Assembly: GCF_002008165.1 (NCBI RefSeq)
Contig: NZ_MRDM01000015.1
Coordinates: 1-64,000 of the forward strand
DNA: 64,000 nt
Source of the DNA: Rhizobium laguerreae
GTDB lineage: Bacteria; Pseudomonadota; Alphaproteobacteria; Rhizobiales; Rhizobiaceae
Direction: 5' to 3'
This document shows positions 1-8,772 of this stretch, one piece after another. The notes below the pieces were generated by a model. It worked only from the letters and a program-made list of their open reading frames with translations. It was not told the origin of the DNA and did no database searches. Position numbers and translations under genes: made by a program. Each line of letters begins with the position of its first letter. Position 1 is the first letter of the stretch.

Positions 1-473
1 ATTGTGGTCTCCGTTCGTCCTAAGCAAACAAACAGAATCACAACTGGCTGATTTCACTCAACTCTTTTTCGGTCAGGCTCTTACTGCGTGCAACGTCCAT
101 GTCCTGATCTCTTCAAAATCCGCGTGTGCCGGATGTGACTGCGCATGCTAGGCATACCCCAGACGATTACGCCGCGATTGCGGGTTCGGCTATCCCGATT
201 TTTTCCGGCGCGGCTTGATGATTACCAATCTCGCCGGGACCGCGAGTTGATCCAGATCAAAGTTTCGGTGCCATGGCTGTTTTTGGAAGCGCCTGCCTTG
301 GCACGAGGCCGTTCCGCAGAATCCTTTAAACTTGAACGACTGAGCAAAGATCTTCCAATCCTGGGCGACGAAGTCGACGACGTCTTTGCGCACGAGCATT
401 TCCCAAATTGCATGACGGTTACTCGCGACGGGGAAAGGATCAGGTCGAAAGGCATTACGGGTTCCTTCAACTG
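1..473. other. No recognisable gene; edge of a degraded insertion-sequence region
   Basis: Open frames on both strands overlap here, but none resembles a known family or has a convincing ribosome binding site. The stretch leads directly into a transposase remnant, so it is probably eroded mobile-element or junction DNA. That origin is inferred from position only. Confidence 0.4.
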
Positions 474-656
474 GGTCGCCATGCCGCCAAGCGCTTCTTC
501 CGCAAGATGCTGAAGGACGAGCCTTTGTTGTCACCGGCAAAGCTAGGCACGGACGGCGCCAACACCTTTCCGCCGGCGATCAAGACATCAGTCGACGATG
601 GGCACCAGCATCCGGATCCGTTTCATTATGTCACCAAAGATGTCCAACAAGGCATT
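474..656 (+). pseudogene. IS6-family transposase remnant
   Basis: A translated segment of about 60 residues reads AAKRFFRKMLKDEP, then KLGTDGANTFPPAIK, then HPDPFHYVTK. This run is typical of the middle of the DDE catalytic domain of IS6/IS26-type transposases. The start of the enzyme, the first catalytic aspartate region and the C-terminal part are absent, and no terminal inverted repeats are apparent. It is a fossil and cannot encode an active enzyme. It marks an old insertion at the left edge of the conjugation region. Confidence 0.6.
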
Positions 657-987
657 GGCAGCGCGAGCGCATATTTGATGCCAATAGCTGGTTCCATAAA
701 TCTGCTATGCGATATGTTATAACAAAATAATATATATTCATGCCTCTCCCACGATCCGACTGTCGGGACGACACTTCAGCGCCCTCCACCATCATCTTTT
801 ATTAATCGGCAGGAGCGCCGAACCTGCATCGTTGATGCCCTACGGAACTGAGCGCGGTCGGTTCCGTAGGGAAATCAACATGGCGACGCATCGCCACCCG
901 TCACCCGCTACCATCCTTGCGCGCACATCTCTCCTCGGCCATCTGCATCGCAGCAACCGTCACCTTGTGAGATCAAGAGCCCTCAGT
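657..987. other. Non-coding stretch after the transposase remnant
   Basis: It holds an AT-rich tract near 715-745 followed by GC-richer sequence. Short open frames overlap the 3' end of the following minus-strand gene but show no family resemblance. No clear terminator or promoter was recognised. Confidence 0.4.
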
Positions 988-1992
988 CTAGCGGAACGAC
1001 AGAAACCGTTTCAGGCTCAAACCGGCCAGCAAAATGTAAGGCGGCATGCCGAGCGAATAGTGACCACAGTTTAATTCCAAAATGTTTGGCCTAGCTCCGG
1101 CGGCCTTCAGCCTCTGCATGAACCCCCGTGATATCTCTGGCAGAACAACCTTGTCCCTCTTAGCCAACACAACATGAAGTTCGAGATCGGTCCGTGCCAA
1201 ATTGTGCGCGTAGTTCTCTAGGTTAAGCGGACCCCACGCCCTTCTGAGCTCGGTCAGCTCAATAACGGGTTCAAGGCTTTCACGTATCGATCGTGTGGCG
1301 CGCCCTGTCCAAACCATATCCGCGAGACTTCCTGCTGTAAGAAACAACGAGGCTTTTGACACAGCCGAGTCGTGCGCAGCGATCAAACCCGCGACCCAGG
1401 AACCTAAGCTCATACCGAGAACGGAAATCTCTCGATAGCCTTCGCTTTTCAACCAACGAATGAGTGTTCGCCCGTCCCATACCGCCTGCCGTACAGACTG
1501 GATGGTTCGACCGAGATTAGGGCTAAGCATAAAATCGGCGTACACGGACCCGGAACGGCTGCGCTCGAAATGATAGGGCATAGCGATCTCGACAACCGTG
1601 ATTCCGCGCCGTGAGAAAAAGTTGGCAATCTGACGATTGCGTGCACTTGCATTCCAGTGATGAAAAATCACCAACGCCTGATCGAGGGATCCGCTTTCTG
1701 TGATTTTTGCCCAGACTACATCGTTCTCTTCGACGTCAGTGGACATGTCCGACGGAAATTTGATCCACCCGTCTTGCCGTTGAAAATGCTGATCGTGCCC
1801 GCTCAGCTCATCGAAAAAGGCTGGATCAGCCACGGCCTGGTCCGCAAGGATACAAAACTCGCCGATACTTCCTATGTTCTTGGCGCCTGGGAAGGCGAGG
1901 TTGGCATCAAGGACGAAATCGTCGATTTCCTTGGATTCCTCACCGCGTCGTGCCCGCCGCTCATCCCAACGATCAAGCCAACTATGATACAT
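988..1992 (-). CDS. rcgR: Alpha/beta hydrolase, RcgR-like
   Basis: Predicted protein of 334 residues with an alpha/beta-hydrolase core. The nucleophile elbow GMSLGSW places the catalytic serine near residue 195; LAKRDKVVLP carries a candidate acid near 283, and NCGHYSLGM the histidine near 315. The family called RcgR is described as putative lactone hydrolases that affect conjugation of rhizobial plasmid pLPU83a. The assignment here rests on this fold and on its direct coupling to an RcgA-like gene. The ATG at 1992 was chosen because it overlaps the end of the upstream gene by 11 bases, which suggests translational coupling; a longer frame upstream lies inside that gene. No signal peptide is seen, so it is probably cytoplasmic. 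Whether it cleaves acyl-homoserine lactones is unproven. Confidence 0.62.
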   Translation of the reverse strand: MYHSWLDRWDERRARRGEESKEIDDFVLDANLAFPGAKNIGSIGEFCILADQAVADPAFFDELSGHDQHFQRQDGWIKFPSDMSTDVEENDVVWAKITESGSLDQALVIFHHWNASARNRQIANFFSRRGITVVEIAMPYHFERSRSGSVYADFMLSPNLGRTIQSVRQAVWDGRTLIRWLKSEGYREISVLGMSLGSWVAGLIAAHDSAVSKASLFLTAGSLADMVWTGRATRSIRESLEPVIELTELRRAWGPLNLENYAHNLARTDLELHVVLAKRDKVVLPEISRGFMQRLKAAGARPNILELNCGHYSLGMPPYILLAGLSLKRFLSFR

Positions 1993-3592
1993 TCTGATTG
2001 CTTCCCCAGTCGCTCGCTCTCCATCGCCCAAGCTCTGGATCAATGAGGCCGTACATCGCGAGCAGCACTGCAAGGCACAGAAGGATCGAAAAGCCTGTAA
2101 ATGCGTCGATCAGCAGGTAGCTGGTAAAAAGTAACCCTACGGCCGCTGACATCTTCCACATGGGCAAATGAAATCGGCTTCCGGCACCTAAACGGATGGA
2201 GCCGTAAAGAAAAACGATGATCGTCGAAATAGCGATAAGAAGGCTGCTGTAGTGGGTCGGCATCCTGTAGCTGAATCCGTTGCCCATGTCTTTGCCCTCG
2301 TGCAAAACAGACGACATATCTGCGAGCAGCCAAGCCACAATGTCTTTTCCATTCGACGCCAAATAGGAGCTTTGGGCCTTCATGCATATGGCGATCAGAA
2401 GACCTAAAACAGTGCACCGAAAAATTCCGCGCATCACCCGTAAGCCGATTTCATGGACATGGTATTGATAATCAATTCGCGGCCGGTTCCTCGATGCTTC
2501 TCCGCTTTTCCAAAGGTCATGAATGATCGTATGAAGCAAAATGAGACCTACGAAGAAGAGGTAGAAGCACAAGCACATGTAGAGATAAGCGAGCGCCGTG
2601 AACACAATCTCCATCGGCACCGAGATGACTTCGGGCCGGACGAGCGCTAATTTGCCCCAATCTATCGCGTAGTTGCCACCGCCTTTTACCAAAGGGATCA
2701 AGCACACGCCGATCCATTGAAACAGACCGGCGAACAACACGCAGACCATAAAGACCGCCCAATATGTATACGAAGAAGCATCTACGTTGCTGGCCCAGGC
2801 GTCGTCGCTTTCCACACGATTGCCCGCCGCTACAATCCGTAAGCGCCCTTCATTTTTCCAAAACAACAGCAACTCTATGACGAACACAAAAAACAGTGGC
2901 AAGAAAACCATAAAGAGAAACGTCCAATTGGGCGCCCAGAGGAAACCTACCTGTTTGACGAGACCATCCGCCCGATTGTAAGTCGTGCTGTGGATCCCCA
3001 CAATATACGAGAGAAACCCAAGGGCCGTGGCACCCGCAAATACCGACGCAGGTAGATCCAAGGGAGATCCGCGGCTAAATAGCGCCTCCGACCTCCTCGC
3101 CAAATTAAAACGTCGGCTCGGCTGATTAGCCTCGCTATCCCGTTCCAGCTTTACCGGCGACTCCATCTCCTCATCTACGACATTCAGTGCCAGATTTGGA
3201 ACCTCTGCCGCAGGTCTGCTTCCCGATTTCTTCAAACCTCGCCTCTTCGCCGTCAAGCGAGATTGCGCCGCACTTAGCTCCATCTGCCATTCGCTTGTTG
3301 CTACGGGATCATCACACCCGAAGACCCTTGCCAGCCAACGAATATTGGTCGTGCTGATACCCTTCTCATTTTCTTGAAACCAAAGCTGGACCGTTCGCAG
3401 ATCGACCCCAGTCCGGTTGGAATCGATCTGTGAAATCGCCTCAGCGAGAAGTTCGGGCGTCCACGGGCCTGCGGGAAAGCCATCACTTCCCAACGGCCGG
3501 CCCGCTCCTGCCGCGGCCAATTGTTTGAAGAGTTCTTTGAAATCACTTCCGTCTTTCGGCGGAGGGAGAAATAACTTTCCATTCTTTGGCAA
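1982..3592 (-). CDS. rcgA: Multi-spanning membrane protein, RcgA-like
   Basis: Predicted protein of 536 residues. The first 170 or so residues are soluble and include a stretch that could be helix-turn-helix-like (VDLRTVQLWFQENEKG, then NIRWLARVFG). The rest holds about eight hydrophobic segments, among them FLFMVFLPLFFVFVIELLLF and SAAVGLLFTSYLLIDAFTGF. RcgA proteins are a rhizobial plasmid family annotated as putative transporters and linked to control of conjugal transfer. The hydrolase gene downstream overlaps it, matching the known rcgA-rcgR pairing. The start is uncertain: the first available codon is TTG at 3592 with a weak ribosome site. Only one rcgA/rcgR pair is present, whereas pLPU83a is reported to carry two. 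Confidence 0.58.
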   Translation of the reverse strand: MPKNGKLFLPPPKDGSDFKELFKQLAAAGAGRPLGSDGFPAGPWTPELLAEAISQIDSNRTGVDLRTVQLWFQENEKGISTTNIRWLARVFGCDDPVATSEWQMELSAAQSRLTAKRRGLKKSGSRPAAEVPNLALNVVDEEMESPVKLERDSEANQPSRRFNLARRSEALFSRGSPLDLPASVFAGATALGFLSYIVGIHSTTYNRADGLVKQVGFLWAPNWTFLFMVFLPLFFVFVIELLLFWKNEGRLRIVAAGNRVESDDAWASNVDASSYTYWAVFMVCVLFAGLFQWIGVCLIPLVKGGGNYAIDWGKLALVRPEVISVPMEIVFTALAYLYMCLCFYLFFVGLILLHTIIHDLWKSGEASRNRPRIDYQYHVHEIGLRVMRGIFRCTVLGLLIAICMKAQSSYLASNGKDIVAWLLADMSSVLHEGKDMGNGFSYRMPTHYSSLLIAISTIIVFLYGSIRLGAGSRFHLPMWKMSAAVGLLFTSYLLIDAFTGFSILLCLAVLLAMYGLIDPELGRWRASDWGSNQNVS

Positions 3593-3935
3593 TGGCTTAC
3601 CGGCTCTGCTTTCGTTTCGTTTCGGTAGATTTCGTGCGCTTGTGCCCGATCAACGGGTATCGCAACTACACGCAACTGCATAGCGATTCTACTATCAGGA
3701 GCAAAATTTTGAAGTTTGGGATGTTGATTTCAGAACAGATGAGCAGCGAGTGAGAGGAGGAAGCCATTTTGCCGCTCGCTTGTACGAACGCCGGAGACCT
3801 CACCGAACCGCGCTGATTTCCCATCCCATAACCGGTAACGACGACAATCGCGACCGACTGGTCCCAAGAGGAAGCTGCGCATCATTTCGAAGTCGTGTGA
3901 TGGCGAAGCTGGCTTCAAGGTTTGGAATTTAGCCA
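3593..3935. other. Divergent intergenic region between the RcgA-like and HAD-like genes
   Basis: About 340 bases that must carry the promoters of two divergent genes. Short frames on both strands have no family resemblance. The five-times-repeated 16-bp palindrome of this plasmid is not seen here, so this divergent pair probably lies outside that regulon. Confidence 0.4.
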
Positions 3936-4613
3936 ATGAACAATCATGCAAAATATGCAGACAGGATCTTTAGGAGGATCGGTTCGACGGGCCTCGTCAT
4001 TTTCGAGAGAGATGGCACCCTCCTCAGAAAGACTAGTCCCTCCGGGGATTACATGCTCGGAGATATCGACGAAGAATTCGTTGAAATGTTAAGGCATCTG
4101 CGACACCTCAATGCTCGTTTCGGCTTTATTTCGGACGAGCGTGGGATGGACGCGGGTGCCTATGGAAGATCAGAATTCGCAACCCTGACCGAATTGCTTG
4201 ACGCATTACTGAGCATCAGATGTGCCATGCCGGATTTCTGGGTGACATGGAGTGACGTCCCACGTGCAAGCGGAACCGGCCTTCAGCGCCAGGCGGATCG
4301 GCAACAGGAGGCTGGCGCCGGAGCGATCTTCCAAGTTATGGAGCGGTATGGGATCGGCAGGAAGGAAACCGTTTTCATCGGCAGCTCGACCGCTGGTAGC
4401 CTCGCTGCCGACGATGCGGGTGTCTCGGTAATCGACTACTTCAACAACCGAAGCGAGGGAACCGCTCAGAGTGCGGCCCGAAAGCATGCCCCCAATTTGT
4501 CTTCGCCTGAAGCCACGGAGGTTAAGCGACTCCGCGCCAAGATCCAGGCGACGTTGGGCTGGTCCATCGCTGGAGAGCTTAACTGTGGCCAACAGTGCGG
4601 TTCGCAGGGTTAG
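3936..4613 (+). CDS. HAD-superfamily-like protein with altered nucleophile motif
   Basis: Predicted protein of 225 residues with the layout of HisB/GmhB-type phosphatases. Motif I is near residues 21-30 (VIFERDGTLL), motif II is at GFISDERGM, and motif III/IV is in FIGSSTAGSLAADDAGV. Members normally read FDRDGT, the first aspartate being the nucleophile; here that position is glutamate, so classical phosphatase activity is doubtful. The gene converges on the relaxase gene and their stop codons overlap by four bases, which places it in the mobilisation region. The last 45 residues are unlike the family and may be an added tail. Substrate and role are unknown. Confidence 0.6.
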   Translation: MNNHAKYADRIFRRIGSTGLVIFERDGTLLRKTSPSGDYMLGDIDEEFVEMLRHLRHLNARFGFISDERGMDAGAYGRSEFATLTELLDALLSIRCAMPDFWVTWSDVPRASGTGLQRQADRQQEAGAGAIFQVMERYGIGRKETVFIGSSTAGSLAADDAGVSVIDYFNNRSEGTAQSAARKHAPNLSSPEATEVKRLRAKIQATLGWSIAGELNCGQQCGSQG

Positions 4614-6631
4614 CGGGTGCGGTCCTTGTCCTTCTCCTGAGGCGGGCGAAGCTTGATCGATTTTGGTATGTCGCGATCCCGCTGCTGGGGTTTCGGACGC
4701 TCCCGATTCGAACGATCGGCTTCCGGCGCGTCATACTCGGCATTAGACCGGGCAATGCGCGATGCGTCGAGAGAACGGTTGTTCGAACTCCTATTAACCA
4801 CACTCTGCTCCGCAATGTGATCGCGACCGGCAGCCGACTTTGTTTCGAGGCTGTCCGAACTCCGCTTATCGCTGCCAGACTCCGTTCGGTCTCGATTCTT
4901 GCCAACGCGTGAGTCGAGCTGCAGCCCGACGACCTTGCCGATGATCTTCGTCGCCTGTTCAAAGATCAGCCGATCAGATGGGTTGGCAATCTTCGCGGCA
5001 ACCGTCAGCGCGGTGTTCGCCAGCGTTTCCTTCGCTGCTTTTGCTTGCGCGGCACTGATGGGTGTGGATCGCAGCATGTGGTCTTCGCCTTTCTCTCGTG
5101 TGGGATCACGGCCTTCGCGGACCGCTGTTTCAAGTCGCCCGTATTCGCGCCGAAGCCCGATGGACAGATCATGGCTGAGCTCGCGCGCGGTGCTCGGTGC
5201 ACTGCGGTCCTTCGCAATACCTTCCAGCATCAGAATGACACGCCCGACGGAACGCCGGCTCTGTTCGAGCCGCTTCTTGGCCTCTTCACGCTTCGGCGCG
5301 GTCGGCGTGTCGCGCAACTTAGCCCTGACCTTGTCGACTACGTTTGCTGGCGCCGTTGCGCCCATCCGGCGAAACATTTCCCACTCCCATCGTTTGACCG
5401 GCGGTGGGCCAGCACGTTCGATACGCTTCTGGCGATCGATCGGAATGCCGCGCTCACGTGCATTGTCAGCGAAACGGACCCGCCATTCGGTGAAGTCGCG
5501 GATATTCGGATTGAGCATCTTTCCGCTCGCATTGCGCAGGGCGACGATGACATGCAGGTGCGGATGCTTTTCAAGATCATTGCGGTTATGGACGGCGTAG
5601 GCATAGCGGTGGCCCGCAAACTGTTCCTTAAGGAAATCGCGACCCGCCAGGATGAAGCGGTCGCGATCGACATTGGCTGGCCCCGACAGCAACAGGTGCA
5701 TGAAATCCCGCGGCTGGCGGGTCTGCATCAGAGCACCGATGACCTTACCCTCGGCCGTCAGTTCCTTATGGTCTTTGGTCGTGACGTCGCGCCGTTCCCC
5801 GCCGCGCTCGTAACGGCCGCTCTTGCCGGGTCGGTCTCTAAGGTGTGTTTTCGTCGACAGGGTTACCTCCGCCCCTGCCCTTTGCATCGCATGTAAGGTG
5901 GCTGTCAGGCCTTTGGGCCCGGAGGAGAATTCGGCCGGATAGCGCGAAACCGGAGTGATACCGGCCCCCCGTAAAGCCCTGTCCAATCGCTCGTCGATCG
6001 CACGGACATCATCGATTTCTGCAGGGATGCGGTTGGCGCTGCTTCGATCCGATCTGTCGTTCTTCTCGTGGGCAATCACCAGCGCAAAATGGAGACGGGT
6101 CCCACCCTTCAAACCCTCGCTGACGCTGAAGGCATAGGTTCGATCGGTATCGCTAGCCTGACGGAACCCGTCTTCCGCCAGCGAACCGAGAGCGCGCTTT
6201 ATGTCTTCGCCGTCGGCTTTTTCAAGCTCGTAGGTCAGACGGAGAATGTCCTGGCTGCCTTTCCGGTTGCTAAACTCCCGCTCCCAGGACCGCATGGCTG
6301 CATTGAGATCGGTGACCTCACGGCCATCCTGGTCAAGGGCCTTCTCCTCCTTGCTTTGATAGGCGAGAACGTTGCGGGCCGAACTAGCCCCAGCGCCGTA
6401 GGACAGGACCTTGACGACGACCGCGTTGTTGCCGGCCGCGCGGCTGAATGCCGTGCCGGCGCCGGGACGCTTGGCAGATGGCACTGCACGTTTCGTTGGC
6501 AAAGGCTTTTTGGGGGCACCACCTCCACCGCCACTGCGCCGACGCAACTCGTCTTCAATGAGGTCGAAATAGCTCGGCAGCCGACGACCTTCCGGCCTAG
6601 ATGCGGAGCGACTTCTGGACAGATCGTTCAT
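4610..6631 (-). CDS. mobZ: Conjugative relaxase, MobZ-like
   Basis: Predicted protein of 673 residues. The metal-binding motif HPHLHVIVALRN at about residues 356-367, preceded by HRYAYAVHNRNDLEK, is the three-histidine motif of relaxases that nick and covalently hold the transferred strand at oriT. Rhizobial plasmids carry MOBP-type relaxases named MobZ with this general build; the subfamily is inferred, not computed. The first 70 residues are low in complexity (a run of five glycines) and the last 180 are charged and repetitive (DRTESGSDKRSSDSLET). It ends a four-gene minus-strand run with a ParA-like ATPase and two small proteins, and overlaps the gene upstream by 35 bases. The catalytic tyrosine could not be placed. 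Confidence 0.75.
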   Translation of the reverse strand: MNDLSRSRSASRPEGRRLPSYFDLIEDELRRRSGGGGGAPKKPLPTKRAVPSAKRPGAGTAFSRAAGNNAVVVKVLSYGAGASSARNVLAYQSKEEKALDQDGREVTDLNAAMRSWEREFSNRKGSQDILRLTYELEKADGEDIKRALGSLAEDGFRQASDTDRTYAFSVSEGLKGGTRLHFALVIAHEKNDRSDRSSANRIPAEIDDVRAIDERLDRALRGAGITPVSRYPAEFSSGPKGLTATLHAMQRAGAEVTLSTKTHLRDRPGKSGRYERGGERRDVTTKDHKELTAEGKVIGALMQTRQPRDFMHLLLSGPANVDRDRFILAGRDFLKEQFAGHRYAYAVHNRNDLEKHPHLHVIVALRNASGKMLNPNIRDFTEWRVRFADNARERGIPIDRQKRIERAGPPPVKRWEWEMFRRMGATAPANVVDKVRAKLRDTPTAPKREEAKKRLEQSRRSVGRVILMLEGIAKDRSAPSTARELSHDLSIGLRREYGRLETAVREGRDPTREKGEDHMLRSTPISAAQAKAAKETLANTALTVAAKIANPSDRLIFEQATKIIGKVVGLQLDSRVGKNRDRTESGSDKRSSDSLETKSAAGRDHIAEQSVVNRSSNNRSLDASRIARSNAEYDAPEADRSNRERPKPQQRDRDIPKSIKLRPPQEKDKDRTR

Positions 6632-6989
6632 CGTGGTTCCTGATCAGGTCGGCGATAAAGGTGGACGGACGGATAAAGGCAGCGTCTCGGATGGCATCAA
6701 GAGCGCTCATGGCATCTTCGAGGTGATGCGCGATCGCTTTAGTACTTTCGGCATGCAAACTCTCCTGCGAGAGAAATTCCTCGTTCCGAAGTGCAAGTTC
6801 GCGCAGAAACTGGTGCATGTTCGCCAGTTGCCGATCGTGCTCCTCAAGCATCGCCGGAATACGCATGATTTCTCTCGTCACGATGAGCTTGGCGATGATG
6901 TTCACAGAGACGTCGAGCCGCCGCGCAAGGGCGTCCACGTTGCTCAAAACTTGAGCAGGCAGGCGGAACATGATGGCCGGTTCGCGCAT
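6597..6989 (-). CDS. Small relaxosome accessory protein (MobC-type role)
   Basis: Predicted protein of 130 residues. The N-terminal half (FRLPAQVLSNVDALARRLDV, then IIAKLIVTREIM) has the look of a ribbon-helix-helix or related DNA-binding segment. The rest is helical and probably dimerises (AIAHHLEDAMSALDAIRD). Its 3' end overlaps the relaxase start, so the two are translationally coupled, as is usual for proteins that load a relaxase at oriT. No sequence family was recognised, and the function is inferred from size, likely fold and position. Confidence 0.5.
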   Translation of the reverse strand: MREPAIMFRLPAQVLSNVDALARRLDVSVNIIAKLIVTREIMRIPAMLEEHDRQLANMHQFLRELALRNEEFLSQESLHAESTKAIAHHLEDAMSALDAIRDAAFIRPSTFIADLIRNHDERSVQKSLRI

Positions 6990-6993
6990 CCGA

Positions 6994-7392
6994 CTACAGC
7001 CCCCTCGCCTTCAGAGCCTCGACAATCAACCGGTGCGTCGCCGAGGACAGCTGCTCGTGGCGCTCCAACGAAACCCGGAAGATCTTCGTCAGTACATCAT
7101 CATCGAGATACAGCGAGATGCGCTTCCGTTTCGTGGCTTCGCCTGCCGGTGTGGCACCTTGGGACGCTAATCGCTCACGGCGTTTTTTCTCCGGAGTGCG
7201 TATTTCCGGTGAACTGACGCTCGGCGTGACGCGCTCACCCTGCCCTTCAAAAGCCTCATCGGGCATCAGCGTTTCAAGGTCGATATTGGTCGGCATATAG
7301 GAGGTGGCAGTGTCCTCCACCTCCTTCGCCTGATCCTCTCTCGATCGGGCAAGGGCTAGAATGTTGCCGGCCGGTGTTCTTTCCCCCGCCAT
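6994..7392 (-). CDS. Ribbon-helix-helix-like protein, VirC2-like position
   Basis: Predicted protein of 132 residues. The first 90 residues are polar and probably disordered. The end reads KRKRISLYLDDDVLTKIFRV followed by HEQLSSATHRLIVEALKARGL, the strand-helix-helix pattern of a ribbon-helix-helix DNA-binding domain. The gene sits four bases after a ParA/VirC1-like ATPase and before the relaxase unit, the same order as virC1-virC2 in Agrobacterium Ti plasmids. There, VirC1 and VirC2 act at the overdrive next to the T-DNA border. The parallel in order and fold supports a role at oriT. The ATG at 7392 was chosen because it lies just after the ATPase stop with GAGAG before it. Confidence 0.55.
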   Translation of the reverse strand: MAGERTPAGNILALARSREDQAKEVEDTATSYMPTNIDLETLMPDEAFEGQGERVTPSVSSPEIRTPEKKRRERLASQGATPAGEATKRKRISLYLDDDVLTKIFRVSLERHEQLSSATHRLIVEALKARGL

Positions 7393-7396
7393 CTCT

Positions 7397-8146
7397 CTAA
7401 GCCGCCTCCGCCTGCAGGAGGCCGATGAATTCGTTGTTGATCTTCTTGACGAGATCGATCGCATCGAGCACGCTCTCGCTAGCCCGGCGCTTGGCCGATG
7501 GGGTCAACGATGGGTTGTTCTCAATGCTGGCCAGCTTGGAATAGAGCGAGCCGAAGCCTGCTCCAACATCGCTGAAATGATTGCTCTTGCGGATGACCGT
7601 CTCCACCATCGGAATCCTGCCGCTGGTCAGGATCGCGTGAACTTCCGGAAGCGACCGATTGTGCTTGAGAGCGATCATGTCGACGTAATTCCAGATCGCC
7701 GCATAAGGGATGGGGCCCTTGGCGCGCTTCTTGGATATCTCATTCAAAATGGTCGCGACCTTGATCGCTGACGTCGCGGCGGTCGGTTCCGGAATAATCG
7801 GGATGAGGACGGCATCGCACTCGTGGTAGACCTCGATTGCGCGTTGATGGACGTAGCCGCCAACGTCATAGATGCGAATATCCGCCTCGGGCGCATCGGC
7901 CAACCGGTCCCGAAATCGATCTCCGGGAGCCACTCGCAGATGCAGCAACGTACCATCGGTCGGAAGCAAGCCGCGCTTCATCGAGACATTGTACCAGCGT
8001 GTCGACGACTCCTGCTCATCGCAGTCGATGAGCAGCGTTCTGTGTCCTTGCTGTGCGAACTCCGCTGCAAGGTTGACATTCAGGGTCGATTTTCCCGCAC
8101 CACCTTTGAACGTTGAGATCGCAAGCGAAAGTGGTTTGACTGCCAT
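7397..8146 (-). CDS. ParA-family ATPase, VirC1-like
   Basis: Predicted protein of 249 residues with a deviant Walker A box, KGGAGKS, at residues 14-20. It is followed by TLLIDCDEQESSTRWY and by VLIPIIPEPTAATSAI in the middle, all typical of ParA/MinD/VirC1 ATPases. It has no N-terminal helix-turn-helix, unlike RepA, and heads the relaxosome operon. It is therefore more likely to place the transfer complex at the pole or at the coupling protein than to partition the plasmid, which has its own RepA. The ATG at 8146 was preferred over three upstream ATGs because GAGGAA precedes it and the protein then starts like its relatives. Confidence 0.72.
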   Translation of the reverse strand: MAVKPLSLAISTFKGGAGKSTLNVNLAAEFAQQGHRTLLIDCDEQESSTRWYNVSMKRGLLPTDGTLLHLRVAPGDRFRDRLADAPEADIRIYDVGGYVHQRAIEVYHECDAVLIPIIPEPTAATSAIKVATILNEISKKRAKGPIPYAAIWNYVDMIALKHNRSLPEVHAILTSGRIPMVETVIRKSNHFSDVGAGFGSLYSKLASIENNPSLTPSAKRRASESVLDAIDLVKKINNEFIGLLQAEAA

Positions 8147-8269
8147 GAAATTCCTCATCCTTTGCATCACAAATCGCCGGCGCTGCGGACTGTGTTCAAT
8201 CGCAGTGGCGGCCGACAAGGACGTTGTGGGCTACAGCACCTCGCAAACATTCGAGCGCAGCCTCCCCTT

Positions 8270-8659
8270 TCACGCCCGAAGTTTGGCTCGCAACTGTTCC
8301 TGCCGCCGCGCGGCAATCAGATCATCATTCAGCCTGGTGATCTCGCGCTCACGCGCCGCATCCCCCACCGGATCCCTCGCCGGCCAAAATCGCAGGATGG
8401 GCAAGAAAAGTAGCGTGAAGAAAGCGAGTGCGGCAGCTTTGAACCAGGAAGACTGGGCATACAGATCCGCTGCCCATCGCCATAGTGCCTGCGTCCATTC
8501 TGCGGGCAGAAAGGCATACGAAAACGCCAGGGCGATGCCATATGCAACGAAGGCCGCGACGAGAAGGCAGACGGCCAGAAAGTTCGCGATCAATATCAGG
8601 AACCATGCCGCCCGGAATGGAAAAACAACGACCCTAAGCGCCTTTCTTGCCGCCGACAT
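8270..8659 (-). CDS. Small membrane protein of the conjugation region
   Basis: Predicted protein of 129 residues with two or three hydrophobic stretches (AAWFLILIANFLAVCLLVAA, IALAFSYAFL and ALAFFTLLFLPIL) and a charged C-terminal helix (AAREREITRLNDDLIAARRQ) likely to lie in the cytoplasm. The ATG at 8659 has a strong ribosome site (GAGAAGGGGA) directly before it. It is divergent from the nuclease-like genes, with one copy of the 16-bp palindrome between them. No family was recognised. The 120 bases between this gene and the ATPase gene are a possible place for oriT, although no nick-site sequence could be identified. Confidence 0.5.
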   Translation of the reverse strand: MSAARKALRVVVFPFRAAWFLILIANFLAVCLLVAAFVAYGIALAFSYAFLPAEWTQALWRWAADLYAQSSWFKAAALAFFTLLFLPILRFWPARDPVGDAAREREITRLNDDLIAARRQEQLRAKLRA

Positions 8660-8730
8660 TCCCCTTCTCCATCTGCACGTTTCCAGTGTCCGACAACACA
8701 TACTGCAATCCTCGGACATTTTCCAGACTT

Positions 8731-8744
8731 GCACTGCAGTATAA
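8731..8744. promoter_or_regulatory. Copy 1 of the 16-bp palindromic operator
   Basis: Reads GCACTGCAGTATAA, keeping the centre and right half of the consensus TTATACTGCAGTATAA. It lies between the divergent membrane-protein and nuclease-like genes, 28 bases before the latter's start. It is related to sites at 12747, 29226, 29282 and 30671. Confidence 0.55.
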
Positions 8745-8772
8745 TTTCGTGCATGTTGAAGATAGTCAACTG

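Noticed and set aside
8147..8269. Transfer origin
   Set aside because: Position suits oriT, but no nick-like sequence or clear inverted repeat could be shown.
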